The translations under genes were made by a program, and so were the position numbers. The notes under the pieces are model-generated. The model worked only from the letters and a program-made list of their open reading frames with translations, made no database searches and was not told where the DNA came from. From assembly GCF_014168535.1 (NCBI RefSeq), contig NZ_CP060007.1, positions 3,348,001 through 3,412,000 on the forward strand: a stretch of 64,000 nt of DNA, written 5' to 3'. This stretch comes from Lacibacter sediminis (GTDB lineage Bacteria; Bacteroidota; Bacteroidia; Chitinophagales; Chitinophagaceae). Below are positions 43,150 to 53,044 of the stretch, piece after piece; the first letter of the stretch is position 1, and every line of letters starts with the position of its first letter.

Positions 43150-45000
43150 TTATTTTTTGCCGCCTTGTTTCTTCTGCATGTCCTGCACTTTCTGGTTGCT
43201 TTGCTGAACCTGCTCGAGACGTTCCTGCCATTTTGATTTCGTTACAGGCTTCTTCTTATTCTCCTGCAATTTGGCGTGTATTTTCTCTTCATTGATAATA
43301 AACTTCTGGATCACAAACTGCAAGCCCAATGTTACAATGTTTGATACAGTATAGTACCATGTTAACGCTGAAGGAAGACTGTTAAAGATGAATAACAACA
43401 TAATCGGGAAGAAATAGATCATGTACTTCATCACCGGGTTATCCTGTGTTGGTGTCATCTGCATATTGTATACAGAGATCAATAAACTGGTGATGGTTGC
43501 TGTAATGGTAAACAAGCTCACATGATCACCATAGAACGGAATGTTGAATGGTAATGTAGCAATTGTATCATAAGACGAAAGATCTTTCGCCCAAAGGAAG
43601 CTTTCGCCACGCAAACCGATGTTTGCATTAAAGAAACTGTATAAGGCAAAGAAGATAGGGATCTGCAACAAAGCAGGAATACATCCACCCAATGGATTTA
43701 CACCCGCCTGGCGGAACAATTTCATTTGTTCCATGCTCATTGCCTGTTGATCGCTGCCGTGTTTCTTTTTCAGCTCATCAATTTCAGGACGTAACACTTT
43801 CATTTTTGCACCACTCAAATAACTTGAATAAGTAAGCGGAGAAATGATCAAACGAATGAAGAAAGTGAGCAAGAGAATTACAATACCCATGCTGCCGATA
43901 TTCCGATCAAAGAAATCGAACACAGGCATCACTACAAAACGGTTGATGTATTTTACAAACGCAAAGATGCCATAACCAAGCTGCACATGACTTTCGAGTT
44001 TGTTGCCGATTGCTTTGAGTGTATGAAAATCGTTCGGACCATAATACAACTGCATCGGAATTGTACCTTGCGACGCACCTGCAAGATTAAAACGCAACAC
44101 TGATTTTACATCCATCACCTTTTGCAGTGAATCATCTTTCTCTTCAGGCACTGCCCATGTTGATTCTCCATAGGCAAATGTTGAGCCTGCAAGGATCGTA
44201 GTATTGAAGAACTGTTGTTTTACACCAACCCATTTTGTCTTATCCCCAAACTTTTTGGTATCACCTGTTCCTGCTGCTTCAAAATCATAATCTCCTTCTT
44301 CCATATAACCGAGATTACTTTGCCCTTTCTCATACTTCAGGTCTTTCTCCTGTTGTTTGGCAGTAATATCCCAGTTGAGATTAAGAATGCCTTGCGTCAA
44401 TAATTTATCAGCACCTTTTAACTGCACATTCCAATCAATGAGGTAGCTGTTATTCTTGATTGTATAAATATGCTCGATTGATTTTCCTGCTGAATCAGCA
44501 ATACGAAAAGTGATGGTTTGTCCATCAGTTGTTTTTGTAATGCCTGCATTGATAAAATTCAGTTGAGAAGTGAGGGCTGCTTTATTATTTGCGGTATTAA
44601 CCGAATAGATCAATTGGTGAGCATCACCGCCCAACACTACCTGCTTACCATCGTAACGTTTGTAATTCTTTAATTCAACTGATTTAGGATAACCACCTTT
44701 ATTGGTAAAGCTCACCTTCATCAATTCATTTTCAACAACCGTTAATTCTTCGGCCAGTGCAGGTTGAAACTCTCCTGCTGCCTGAGCAGTTATTGTTGAA
44801 TCCTGTACAGCAGCCTGTTGTCTAACTACAGCTGTGTCAACCAACTTCTTTTTTGCAGCTTCCACTTTCGCTAAAGAATCGGCTGTTTTTTGTTTTTCGG
44901 CTTCCAGGGCACCTTGCTGGCGTTGGGTAAAAAAGATATAACCAAACAACAGCACCATCATCGCAGCAAAGCCAATAATCGTATTCCGGTCAAAATTCAT
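43150..45000 (-). CDS. yidC: Membrane protein insertase YidC
   Basis: The ORF is open to 45087, but the promoter element at 45023 and the typical YidC start MNFDRNTIIGFAAMMVLLFGYIFF place the start at 45000 (616 aa). An N-terminal membrane anchor, a large periplasmic beta domain (~60-350) and the conserved C-terminal insertase core follow. The core includes IVILLLTFFIRLIISPLTYSSY, KMKVLRPEIDELKKKHGSD, GVNPLGGCIPALLQIPIFFALYSFF, and a final helix before a Lys-rich tail. It inserts proteins into the inner membrane with or without SecYEG. In many Bacteroidota it follows pyrG directly; here a DUF4407 gene intervenes. Confidence 0.95.
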   Translation of the reverse strand: MNFDRNTIIGFAAMMVLLFGYIFFTQRQQGALEAEKQKTADSLAKVEAAKKKLVDTAVVRQQAAVQDSTITAQAAGEFQPALAEELTVVENELMKVSFTNKGGYPKSVELKNYKRYDGKQVVLGGDAHQLIYSVNTANNKAALTSQLNFINAGITKTTDGQTITFRIADSAGKSIEHIYTIKNNSYLIDWNVQLKGADKLLTQGILNLNWDITAKQQEKDLKYEKGQSNLGYMEEGDYDFEAAGTGDTKKFGDKTKWVGVKQQFFNTTILAGSTFAYGESTWAVPEEKDDSLQKVMDVKSVLRFNLAGASQGTIPMQLYYGPNDFHTLKAIGNKLESHVQLGYGIFAFVKYINRFVVMPVFDFFDRNIGSMGIVILLLTFFIRLIISPLTYSSYLSGAKMKVLRPEIDELKKKHGSDQQAMSMEQMKLFRQAGVNPLGGCIPALLQIPIFFALYSFFNANIGLRGESFLWAKDLSSYDTIATLPFNIPFYGDHVSLFTITATITSLLISVYNMQMTPTQDNPVMKYMIYFFPIMLLFIFNSLPSALTWYYTVSNIVTLGLQFVIQKFIINEEKIHAKLQENKKKPVTKSKWQERLEQVQQSNQKVQDMQKKQGGKK

Positions 45001-45022
45001 CTGAGTATTTATTTTGGAGCGG

Positions 45023-45030
45023 CAAAGGTA
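45023..45030 (-). promoter_or_regulatory. -7 element TACCTTTG for yidC
   Basis: The reverse complement TACCTTTG followed by GCCGCTCC matches the Bacteroidota -7 element, 22 nt before the yidC ATG. No TTTG at 19-nt spacing. Confidence 0.6.
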
Positions 45031-45060
45031 GGTATTTGAGGCGAAGGACGAGGGAAGAAG

Positions 45061-45160
45061 TGTGAAGGCACGAGGTTCAAGAACCAAGGCACAAGCCTCA
45101 AACCACAGCCACTCTGTTTCTTTTTTGAATCTTGTGCCTTGAACCTTGTGCCTTGGATTT
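45061..45160. repeat. Inverted text-like intergenic repeats, family A
   Basis: The spacer between yidC and the DUF4407 gene contains AAGGCACGAGGTTCAAG near 45064 and, inverted, CTTGTGCCTTGAACC near 45131. The two could fold on each other. The second copy is identical over 22 nt to the copy at 2458. Confidence 0.6.
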
Positions 45161-45272
45161 TGTGTTCTTTACCATTTCTTTTACAATAACTACTTTCACT
45201 ACTCGTTTCTATCTTGCTTTAACCACGTTGCTGTTCCCGCTTTAACCAACCAAACTTTAAAATCATTTAATT

Positions 45273-46469
45273 ATGAGTCAACAGGCTACGCCCATGTACG
45301 CCGGAGAAGCGTATGTGCCCACCCAAACCGATGAACTGCTTTGGTGGTTAGCTACCGCAGAAAAAGAACTGATCAAAGATTGTGTGGTTGACCGCAACCG
45401 CTACCGCATTGTTGGTATGAGTGTACTCGCCACCTGGATCTTCGCCACACTGGCCTGGACCTATTTCTTCTCAACGGTTATCGACAATGTGTTTCTGTAT
45501 GTTGGCAGCGGTGTGTTCATGGGGTTTGTCATCCTTAGTATCGACCGGGCATTGATCAAAGGCATCAATCAATTCAACAAACGAAAGATCACTCCTCTCC
45601 TTTTCCGTGGATTGCTGGCACTAACCATTGGTACCTTTATGGCACAACCTGCTATTCTTTACATGTTTGATAAAGAAATAAAAATGCAGGTATCGCTTGA
45701 TAATGAAAAACGAAAACTCACCAAGCGAACAGAACTTGATCTGTTATACAAGAACCGTAAAGATGAATTGCTGCAAGAAAAAACAGCTTTGCAGAAAGAT
45801 CTTGCTGCGAAGTATGCAGAGGTAAACACAGCACGTGAAAAATTTATTGCTGAAACCGATGGCAGCGGTGGTAGTGGCAAAGTGGGCATACAGGATATAG
45901 CCATTGCCAAACGAAATGAATACCAGAAACTGGATGGAGAATATAAAGCATTGCAAACACAGCAGCAGCAACGCATTGGAGCCATTGATGAAGAACTGAA
46001 CGGCATGGAAACCACCATCAAAAAACAGGAATCAGAATTTTTGAATTATCTCAACACCGGTTTCTTAACCCGTATTGAAGCAATGAACAACCTGCTGAAA
46101 GAAAATGATGCATTACAGTTTCGTTATTATCTTATTCTCATCATCCTGATGTTGATCGAGCTGATGCCGGTGATCGCTAAAACATTATTACCAGTGGGCG
46201 TGTACGATGAAAAAGTAAAACAACGTGAAGCACTGGAAAAACAAATGGCCGAAGAAAGTGTGGATTATGAACGTGAAATGAAACGGCTGTACAATAAACT
46301 ATCGATGCAACAGGATACGGAAACAATGGAAGAGTTTTTCCGTATGCAGAAAGATGAACAGAAAACCAAGCTCAATCATTTTGGTAAAGACTGGAAACGA
46401 AATGATGAAAATGTGCAGGGGTTCTGGGAAAAAATTAAACAGCAGATGATTGGAAGGCCGGAGAATTAA
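45273..46469 (+). CDS. DUF4407 membrane protein with a long cytoplasmic or periplasmic coiled coil
   Basis: This 398-aa protein has a pair of membrane helices near residues 45-95 (RIVGMSVLATWIFATLAW, VFLYVGSGVFMGFVILSID), a third near 110-130, and a fourth near 285-310 (YYLILIILMLIELMPVIAKTLL). Between the third and fourth lies a ~140-aa coiled coil rich in Lys/Glu/Gln (DELLQEKTALQKDLAAKY). This is the DUF4407 (PF14362) layout. Function unknown; a structural or stress role is possible. It is inserted on the opposite strand between pyrG and yidC and flanked by text-like repeats on both sides. Confidence 0.85.
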   Translation: MSQQATPMYAGEAYVPTQTDELLWWLATAEKELIKDCVVDRNRYRIVGMSVLATWIFATLAWTYFFSTVIDNVFLYVGSGVFMGFVILSIDRALIKGINQFNKRKITPLLFRGLLALTIGTFMAQPAILYMFDKEIKMQVSLDNEKRKLTKRTELDLLYKNRKDELLQEKTALQKDLAAKYAEVNTAREKFIAETDGSGGSGKVGIQDIAIAKRNEYQKLDGEYKALQTQQQQRIGAIDEELNGMETTIKKQESEFLNYLNTGFLTRIEAMNNLLKENDALQFRYYLILIILMLIELMPVIAKTLLPVGVYDEKVKQREALEKQMAEESVDYEREMKRLYNKLSMQQDTETMEEFFRMQKDEQKTKLNHFGKDWKRNDENVQGFWEKIKQQMIGRPEN

Positions 46470-46486
46470 TTGTGATTTTTGATCGC

Positions 46487-46612
46487 AGATTTACGATTTC
46501 AGATTTTTGGTTTAGTTCATACTCAGATTATAAATAAAAAGGTGAAGATCAAAAGCTCTTCACCTTTTTTATGTTCAATTTCGATTGAGAATATATCTGA
46601 AATCGTAAATCT
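46487..46612. repeat. Perfect 18-nt inverted repeats flanking the DUF4407 terminator
   Basis: AGATTTACGATTTCAGAT at 46487-46504 and its exact reverse complement at 46595-46612 surround the terminator. Related words occur at 2384-2413 (AATCTGAAATCG) and 54132 (AATCTGAAATTCGC), so this is intergenic repeat family B. Confidence 0.7.
46535..46571 (+). terminator. Terminator after the DUF4407 gene
   Basis: AAAAAGGTGAAGA, TCAAAAGC, TCTTCACCTTTTTT: 12-13 bp stem with T-run. It also lies within reach of the convergent pyrG gene. Confidence 0.88.
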
Positions 46613-46625
46613 AAATTCTGCAATC

Positions 46626-48275
46626 TTAAATCATCTCACTTTCCAGCAACGGATTTTTGATCGACTGTTGCTTCTCTGAATATTCTTTTGCTGCTTTAAT
46701 AAAGTGTACGAACAAAGGCGCCGGACTTTCAACTGTGCTTTTTAATTCTGGATGATATTGTACACCAATAAAGAACGGATGTTTAGGGTGTTCTATGATC
46801 TCCACTAATCCTGTCTCCGGATTTTTACCACTCGGGATCATACCCGACTGCTCAAATGCATCCAGGTATTTATTGTTGAATTCGTAACGATGACGGTGAC
46901 GTTCGTTGATATGCAGACTTCCGTAAATCTTTTCAGCCAATGAACCTTCTTTGATATCGCATGGATAAGAGCCCAAACGCATTGTACCACCTTTACTGGT
47001 GATCTTCTTCTGCTCTTCCATCATATCAATAACCGGATCCGGCGTATCCGGATTCATTTCAAATGAATGCGCATCTTTTAATCCTAATACATTTCTTGCG
47101 TATTCAACACAAGCCATTTGCATACCTAAACAGATGCCGAAGAAGGGCAATCCGTTTTCACGTGCATATTTAATGGCAGTGATCTTTCCCTCAATGCCAC
47201 GGTTACCAAAACCCGGAGCAACCAGCAAGCCATCAAGGCCCGATAACTTCTCAGCAACATTCTGATCAGTAATAAATTCGCTGTGTACATTCACCACATT
47301 CACTTTGCATTCATTCATGGCACCTGCATGAATAAAGCTTTCGAGAATTGATTTGTATGCATCCTGCAGTTCAATATATTTTCCAATCAAGCCAATATTT
47401 ACCTGGCTTTTTGGATATTTTAATTTATCAAGGAATTTTTTCCAGTTTTCTAAATCGGGCTCAGGGAAAATAGTTACGCCGAGCTTACGCAGGCAGATCA
47501 CATCTAACTTTTCCTTCAACATAAAGAGCGGCACTTCATAAATAGTAGAAGCATCGCTTGCTTCAATTACCGCTTCCGGTTTTACATTACAGAACAAAGC
47601 GATCTTACGACGAATTTCAGTACTCAATGGTCGCTCGGTACGACAAACGATAATATCCGGATGTACACCTTCCTGGCTCAGCATACGAACACTGTGCTGG
47701 GTAGGTTTTGTTTTTAATTCTTTTGCAGCTTTTAAATAAGGGATAAGTGTTAAGTGAATCACCAGGCAATCTTCTTCAGGCAATTCCCATTGAATCTGAC
47801 GAACAGCTTCTACAAATGGTAATGATTCAATATCGCCCACCGTTCCACCAATTTCAGTGATCACAATATCATACTTCGAATCCTTACCCAACAATAACAT
47901 ACGGCGTTTGATCTCATCAGTAATGTGCGGAACTACCTGTACGGTTTTGCCGAGATAAGCGCCTTCACGTTCTTTATTAATGACTGTTTGATAAATACGT
48001 CCGGTTGTAACGTTATTCGCCTGTGTTGTGTGGATATTCAAATAACGCTCGTAGTGACCAAGATCAAGATCCGTTTCTGCACCATCTTCTGTTACAAAAC
48101 ATTCACCGTGTTCGTAAGGGTTAAGTGTGCCGGGATCTACGTTGATGTAAGGGTCGAATTTCTGGATGGTTACTTTAAAACCACGGGACTGTAACAATTT
48201 GGCCAACGATGCGGCAATAATTCCTTTACCCAATGATGATGTAACGCCACCGGTTACAAAAATGAACTTGGCCAT
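46626..48275 (-). CDS. pyrG: CTP synthase
   Basis: This 549-aa protein aminates UTP to CTP using glutamine or ammonia and ATP. The synthetase domain starts [19 protein letters not shown] and contains [42 protein letters not shown]. The glutaminase domain carries the nucleophile Cys in [17 protein letters not shown] and the His/Glu of [10 protein letters not shown]. Length is normal. It has its own -7 element and ends convergently with the DUF4407 gene. Confidence 0.97.
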   Translation of the reverse strand: MAKFIFVTGGVTSSLGKGIIAASLAKLLQSRGFKVTIQKFDPYINVDPGTLNPYEHGECFVTEDGAETDLDLGHYERYLNIHTTQANNVTTGRIYQTVINKEREGAYLGKTVQVVPHITDEIKRRMLLLGKDSKYDIVITEIGGTVGDIESLPFVEAVRQIQWELPEEDCLVIHLTLIPYLKAAKELKTKPTQHSVRMLSQEGVHPDIIVCRTERPLSTEIRRKIALFCNVKPEAVIEASDASTIYEVPLFMLKEKLDVICLRKLGVTIFPEPDLENWKKFLDKLKYPKSQVNIGLIGKYIELQDAYKSILESFIHAGAMNECKVNVVNVHSEFITDQNVAEKLSGLDGLLVAPGFGNRGIEGKITAIKYARENGLPFFGICLGMQMACVEYARNVLGLKDAHSFEMNPDTPDPVIDMMEEQKKITSKGGTMRLGSYPCDIKEGSLAEKIYGSLHINERHRHRYEFNNKYLDAFEQSGMIPSGKNPETGLVEIIEHPKHPFFIGVQYHPELKSTVESPAPLFVHFIKAAKEYSEKQQSIKNPLLESEMI

Positions 48276-48343
48276 AAAAATAATTTACGTGTTTAGAGAC
48301 CTGCCGTAATGTAAAATGGAATAAATAAATAGTGGAGGTCATG

Positions 48344-48351
48344 CAAACCTA
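48344..48351 (-). promoter_or_regulatory. Candidate -7 element TAGGTTTG for pyrG
   Basis: The reverse complement TAGGTTTG matches TAnnTTTG, about 68 nt before the pyrG ATG. No TTTG -33 box at 19-nt spacing was found. Confidence 0.45.
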
Positions 48352-48420
48352 CGATGATTTTTTTGATTGAAAAAATCGGCCGGCTGCGTGTGGAAAATAA
48401 GAGAGAAGAAAGATTTGGAA

Positions 48421-49215
48421 TTATTTACCAATACTCTCGTAACTCGTTTTTATACCTTTTATGAGTGACGAGCTGAAGCCACTGTGTTCCATTTCATTAA
48501 GTCCGGCAATGGTGCAGCCACGTGGTGTGGTTACTTTATCGATCTCTGCTTCAGGATGCGATCCTTTTTGTATCAACAGTTCAGCAGCACCATTCACCGT
48601 TTGCGCCGCAATGAGGGTAGCTGTTTTTGCATCAAAACCAATTTCAATACCACCTTGTATACTTGCACGGATATAACGCAACGCATATGCAATTCCACAG
48701 GCTCCAAGTACTGTTGCGGCATCCATCAATTTTTCATCGATCAATGCAACACGACCAAGTTGTGAAAAAAGATCATGCACATAATCAAGTTGCTCCTGCA
48801 CAGTATTAATTGAGCTGATGCAGGTCATACTTTCCTGGATAGAAATAGCTGTGTTGGGCATTGCACGGATAACAGGCATATTTGTTCCTACCCACTCCTG
48901 CATATCTTTTATACCAACACCGGTAATTACACTCACCAATACATGTCTTGTATGATTAAGTTCTTCCTTCATATCAAGCAATACATCTTTTATCTGGAAA
49001 GGTTTTACTGCCAATACAACGAGATCAGCATAACGGGCAGCTTCTTTATTATCACTTGATACCAGCACGCCTTTACTTTCAATTTCGTTAAGTGTTTTAA
49101 TATTCCGCTTGGTGATAATAATATGGCTGGGCAAACAAAATCCGCTTTTGATCAATCCTTCTGCAATGGCAACGCCAAGGTTTCCTCCACCAATAATGGC
49201 AATCTTTTTATTCAT
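48421..49215 (-). CDS. proC: Pyrroline-5-carboxylate reductase
   Basis: This 264-aa protein catalyses the last step of proline synthesis with NAD(P)H. It has an N-terminal Rossmann motif (IAIIGGGNLGVAIAEGLIKSG), VVLAVKPFQI, the family block VIRAMPNTAISIQESMT, and a C-terminal VTTPRGCTIAGLNEMEHSGFSSSLIKGI that forms the dimer and substrate site. Length is normal. It lies downstream of purL on the same strand beyond a terminator, so it is probably separately transcribed. Confidence 0.93.
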   Translation of the reverse strand: MNKKIAIIGGGNLGVAIAEGLIKSGFCLPSHIIITKRNIKTLNEIESKGVLVSSDNKEAARYADLVVLAVKPFQIKDVLLDMKEELNHTRHVLVSVITGVGIKDMQEWVGTNMPVIRAMPNTAISIQESMTCISSINTVQEQLDYVHDLFSQLGRVALIDEKLMDAATVLGACGIAYALRYIRASIQGGIEIGFDAKTATLIAAQTVNGAAELLIQKGSHPEAEIDKVTTPRGCTIAGLNEMEHSGFSSSLIKGIKTSYESIGK

Positions 49216-49233
49216 AACTCAATTTTTTGCTAA

Positions 49234-49264
49234 TAAAATGCCGCAGCGATTTTCACTGCGGCAT
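49234..49264 (-). terminator. Terminator after purL
   Basis: On the minus strand ATGCCGCAG, TGAAAATCG, CTGCGGCATTTTATT: perfect 9-bp stem, 63 nt after the purL stop. Confidence 0.8.
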
Positions 49265-49327
49265 GCTTTCGTTACAATGCTAAAATTAAGATTTATTATT
49301 TCAACGTAACAATTTTCATTTAACAGA

Positions 49328-51562
49328 TCACAATGCAGTTAACGCATGTTCGCTTTCATGACCGGCGAGTAAGTTTTCAATTGCTGTATCATACTTTTCT
49401 TTCCAGCTTAACACTGTACCCCACTCCATGCCATCAACTTCAACACTTCCGTTGGTAACAACACCAAGCTCAGCATAAGGATGATTACCCAATGCTTTTT
49501 TGAATGCTGCCACTTGTTCTTCTTTCACCGTAACAACTACACGGCTTTGCCCTTCACCAAACCAATACGCATCTTTACGGATGTTACTGTCGTTGGCAAC
49601 CACATCAAACCCGAGATTATTGTTGAATGATGCTTCTAATAACGTTGTAAACAAACCACCCTCACTCACATCATGCGCAGATGCAATTAACTTTTGTTTG
49701 ATGAGAGAAGCAATTGTTTGCTGCAATACAAATTCTTCTTCCAGATCAAAATGTGGTGCCGGGCTATACTCAACCTTATGCAGTTTGTGCAAATATTCAC
49801 TCGAGCCAAGATCTGCAGTTGATTTTCCTATTAAAAAGATCACATCACCTTCAGCCTTGAAATCAAGCGTCATTTTATCATTGATGTTTTCAAGCAATCC
49901 CACCATGCCAATTGTTGGTGTTGGGTAAACTGCTCCATCCGGACTTTGATTATAGAAACTTACGTTACCACCGGTAACAGGTGTATCAAACTTTTTACAA
50001 GCTTCACCCATACCTTTAATCGCATGCACAAATTGATAATACACTTGGGGATCGTAAGGATTACCAAAATTGAGACAGTTGGTGATACCTAATGGCAAAC
50101 CGCCGCTGCAAACAATATTACGTGCAGCTTCACTCACAGCAATCATTGCTCCTTTATAAGGATCAGCAAATACATATTTACTGTTACAATCAGTTGTTAC
50201 AGCTAAACCTTTGGTTGTTCCCTTTACATGAACTACGGCTGCATCGGTTGGCGCATTTGTGCTGGAGTTACCAGTACCCACCATGCTATCGTATTGATGA
50301 TATACTGTACGCTTACTTGCAATGTTTGGAATTTGAATGATCTGCTCAGCAACTGATTTCAAATCATCAGGCACTTCAATGCTGTTTGCATCAAAAGCTT
50401 TTATCTTACTGAAATAGGCAGGCTCAGCATATTCTCTTGTGTATTGTGGTGCACCTCCGCCCAATACTAATTCATAGGCAGGTAATTCTGCTTCCAGCTC
50501 ACCATGCATATAAAATTTCAGCATACCATCTGTTGTTACTTCTCCAATTTCAGAACAAGGCAAATCCCATTTCTCAAATACATCTAACACTGCTTGCTCC
50601 TTTCCTTTCTCTACCACCATTAACATACGTTCCTGGCTTTCGCTCAGCAATAGTTCCCATGTTTTCATGTTTTGCTGGCGTGTTGGAACTTTATCCAGGT
50701 CAATGCGCATCCCCACTTCACCCTTTGCACTCATCTCTGCAGTAGAACAAATAATACCTGCTGCACCCATATCCTGCATACCTACCACAGCACCTGTTTG
50801 AATTACTTCCAGACAAGCTTCTAATAATTTCTTTTCCTGGAATGGATCACCAACTTGTACTGCTGGCAATTCTTCTGCGCTCTCCGCCGTGATATCAGCA
50901 CTGGCAAAACTTGCACCGCCAATACCATCTTTACCTGTTGCACTGCCTACAAAGAAAACGGGGTTGCCTTCGCCAAGTGCTGTTGCAGAAACAGTTTCAC
51001 CTGCTTTTACGATACCCACACTCATAGCGTTCACCAGAGGGTTTGTATGATAACAATCTTCAAAATAAATTTCACCGCCAACGGTTGGCACACCAAAACA
51101 GTTACCATAATGACCAATGCCATGCACGATACCGCCTAATAAATGTTGTGTTTTAGCTTCCTTCAGATTACCGAAGCGAAGTGAATTGAGGGCAGCAATT
51201 GGTCGTGCACCCATGGTGAAAATATCACGGTGGATACCGCCTACACCCGTTGCAGCACCTTGAAATGGTTCAATGGCCGATGGGTGATTATGACTTTCAA
51301 TTTTAAATACAACACCAAGGTTATCGCCAATATCCATCAGCCCTGCGTTCTCTTCTCCTGCTTTAACTAACATACGTCCGCCTTCACGGGGTAATGTTTT
51401 CAGCCATTTGATCGAGTTCTTGTAACTGCAATGCTCACTCCACATACCACTGAAGGCGCAGAGTTCATTGAAGTTGGGCGTGCGGCCGAGTTTCTGTTTA
51501 ATTAATTCGAATTCTTCTTCGGTCAATCGAAGCTGCTGTGCGGTTTTTGCTGTTATTTCCAT
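49328..51562 (-). CDS. purL: Phosphoribosylformylglycinamidine synthase subunit PurL
   Basis: The ORF is open to 51601 but the promoter element lies in that extension, so the start is MEITAKTAQQLRLTEEE at 51562 (744 aa). This is the short, stand-alone PurL that works with separate PurQ and PurS. Signatures include FSGMWSEHCSYKNS, FKIESHNHPSAIEPFQGAATGVGGIHRDIFTMGARPIA, QDMGAAGI, and SASHDVSEGGL-like IASAHDVSEGGL. It converts FGAR to FGAM with ATP and ammonia in purine synthesis. PurQ and PurS are not in the window. Confidence 0.96.
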   Translation of the reverse strand: MEITAKTAQQLRLTEEEFELIKQKLGRTPNFNELCAFSGMWSEHCSYKNSIKWLKTLPREGGRMLVKAGEENAGLMDIGDNLGVVFKIESHNHPSAIEPFQGAATGVGGIHRDIFTMGARPIAALNSLRFGNLKEAKTQHLLGGIVHGIGHYGNCFGVPTVGGEIYFEDCYHTNPLVNAMSVGIVKAGETVSATALGEGNPVFFVGSATGKDGIGGASFASADITAESAEELPAVQVGDPFQEKKLLEACLEVIQTGAVVGMQDMGAAGIICSTAEMSAKGEVGMRIDLDKVPTRQQNMKTWELLLSESQERMLMVVEKGKEQAVLDVFEKWDLPCSEIGEVTTDGMLKFYMHGELEAELPAYELVLGGGAPQYTREYAEPAYFSKIKAFDANSIEVPDDLKSVAEQIIQIPNIASKRTVYHQYDSMVGTGNSSTNAPTDAAVVHVKGTTKGLAVTTDCNSKYVFADPYKGAMIAVSEAARNIVCSGGLPLGITNCLNFGNPYDPQVYYQFVHAIKGMGEACKKFDTPVTGGNVSFYNQSPDGAVYPTPTIGMVGLLENINDKMTLDFKAEGDVIFLIGKSTADLGSSEYLHKLHKVEYSPAPHFDLEEEFVLQQTIASLIKQKLIASAHDVSEGGLFTTLLEASFNNNLGFDVVANDSNIRKDAYWFGEGQSRVVVTVKEEQVAAFKKALGNHPYAELGVVTNGSVEVDGMEWGTVLSWKEKYDTAIENLLAGHESEHALTAL

Positions 51563-51578
51563 GATGTGTAAGAAAGCG

Positions 51579-51586
51579 CAAAAGTA
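51579..51586 (-). promoter_or_regulatory. -7 element TACTTTTG for purL
   Basis: The reverse complement TACTTTTG followed by GCGC matches TAnnTTTG, 16 nt before the purL ATG. The -33 box is not evident. Confidence 0.55.
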
Positions 51587-51647
51587 CAAATGCAGGGGCA
51601 ACAGTTTGACTGTATGAAAAGAAATATTTTAATTTGCTGCTAATCAC

Positions 51648-52898
51648 ATGACATATTTACTGTTTGCTGTATACCTCGTTCTGTTCAGCTGGCTAATTAC
51701 CAGGGTGAAATTTATTCAACAATCGGGGTTACCTAATTACTGGCTTATTGGATTATTTATGCTGAAAGTTGCGGCAGGAGTTGCCTATGGTTGGTTTTAT
51801 ACCACGATTCCAAACTATGAACAGTCAGCCGATAGCTGGAAATTCTTTTTTGACGCCAAAAGCGATACCCAACTTCTTTACAATGATCCTTTGCGTTATT
51901 TCACCAGTATTTATGACAATCCTTACGACAGAGACTATCGTCACCTTTTCTCCAGTGTAAATTCTTATTGGAACGATCTGAAACATACTTATATGGTTAA
52001 GATCGTTTCGCTTTTCAATGTATTCAGTGGATCAAGATATTATGTGAATGTGATCTTTTATTCATTCATTACCTTCTTTGGTCCCATTGCATTTATACGT
52101 GTAATGAATGACGTGTTCCCCGATCGGAAACTACTGATCACCTGCGGTACATTCCTTTTTCCCTCTTTTTTATTCTGGTCATCGGGAATTCATAAAGATG
52201 GACTCATCTTCACCTATATATCATTAATTGTATTTGTTGTTTACTTCGGCTTGAAGAAAAACAAATTGAGCATCAAAGATTTTTTGCTCGTTGGTTTACT
52301 GTTGATGTTGATCTTCCCGGTACGTAATCATGTTGTACTGGCTTGTATACCCGGTTTATTTGCCTGGTGGATAGCAGAAAAATTTTTCAAACGAAAATGG
52401 ATCGCTTTTGTGGGAGTAACTGTTCTCGGTACTGTGGCCTTCTTTTCTGCAAAATATGTTCATCCAAAACTTGATCTGCCAATATCCATTGTTCTGCGCA
52501 ACAAAGATTTTATTAAGCTCGGGGGAAATTCATTTTTACCTCAGCGAAAACTTGAACCAACATTCACGGGCTTTGTTCAGAATGCACCGCAGGCATTGAA
52601 CCACACATTGGTTCGTCCCTATGTTACAGAATTTTTATCGCCGCTTTATCTTGCCAGCGCATTGGAAATATTACTTATCTGGATACTAGTGTCTGTATGG
52701 TTTTTTCGCTACACCGATAATCCTTATAAACATTCTGTTGTGCAGTTTCTCTTTCTTGTATCAATGGTGTTGTTATTACTCACAGGGTATATTGTTCCGC
52801 AGCTAGGCGCTATTGTTCGTTATCGTGCCATCTTCTTTCCATTTATACTTGTTCCAATCATTGCAACAATCTCCTGGAAACAAAACAAATTACAATAA
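51648..52898 (+). CDS. Polytopic membrane protein of unknown function (glycosyltransferase/polymerase-like)
   Basis: This 416-aa protein has about ten membrane segments. Between the first segments lies a soluble loop (NYEQSADSWKFFFDAKSD ... YDNPYDRDYRHL). Later motifs are FPSFLFWSSGIHKDGLIFTYIS, MLIFPVRNHVVL and GAIVRYRAIFFPFILVP. The layout with a conserved SGIHKD block and a charged late loop resembles GT-C glycosyltransferases or EpsG-like polysaccharide polymerases, but I cannot assign a family. It stands alone, divergent from purL, with no surface-polysaccharide neighbours. Confidence 0.7.
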   Translation: MTYLLFAVYLVLFSWLITRVKFIQQSGLPNYWLIGLFMLKVAAGVAYGWFYTTIPNYEQSADSWKFFFDAKSDTQLLYNDPLRYFTSIYDNPYDRDYRHLFSSVNSYWNDLKHTYMVKIVSLFNVFSGSRYYVNVIFYSFITFFGPIAFIRVMNDVFPDRKLLITCGTFLFPSFLFWSSGIHKDGLIFTYISLIVFVVYFGLKKNKLSIKDFLLVGLLLMLIFPVRNHVVLACIPGLFAWWIAEKFFKRKWIAFVGVTVLGTVAFFSAKYVHPKLDLPISIVLRNKDFIKLGGNSFLPQRKLEPTFTGFVQNAPQALNHTLVRPYVTEFLSPLYLASALEILLIWILVSVWFFRYTDNPYKHSVVQFLFLVSMVLLLLTGYIVPQLGAIVRYRAIFFPFILVPIIATISWKQNKLQ

Positions 52899-53044
52899 AA
52901 TACATGTGACGTTTTTCCACACTAACAAACGTTTCAATGGGGGATTTCTTGAAATTTTTTTAGATTAAAAACAATTTCAATCGTAAATTAGCAGCGCAAA
53001 TAACAATATTCATTGTTTTTCTAAACTTATCAAAGCGGTAACAC

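Noticed and set aside
43037..43231. N-terminal extension of the 42371-43036 protein
   Set aside because: It would run through the yidC terminator and into yidC; the signal peptide begins at 43036.
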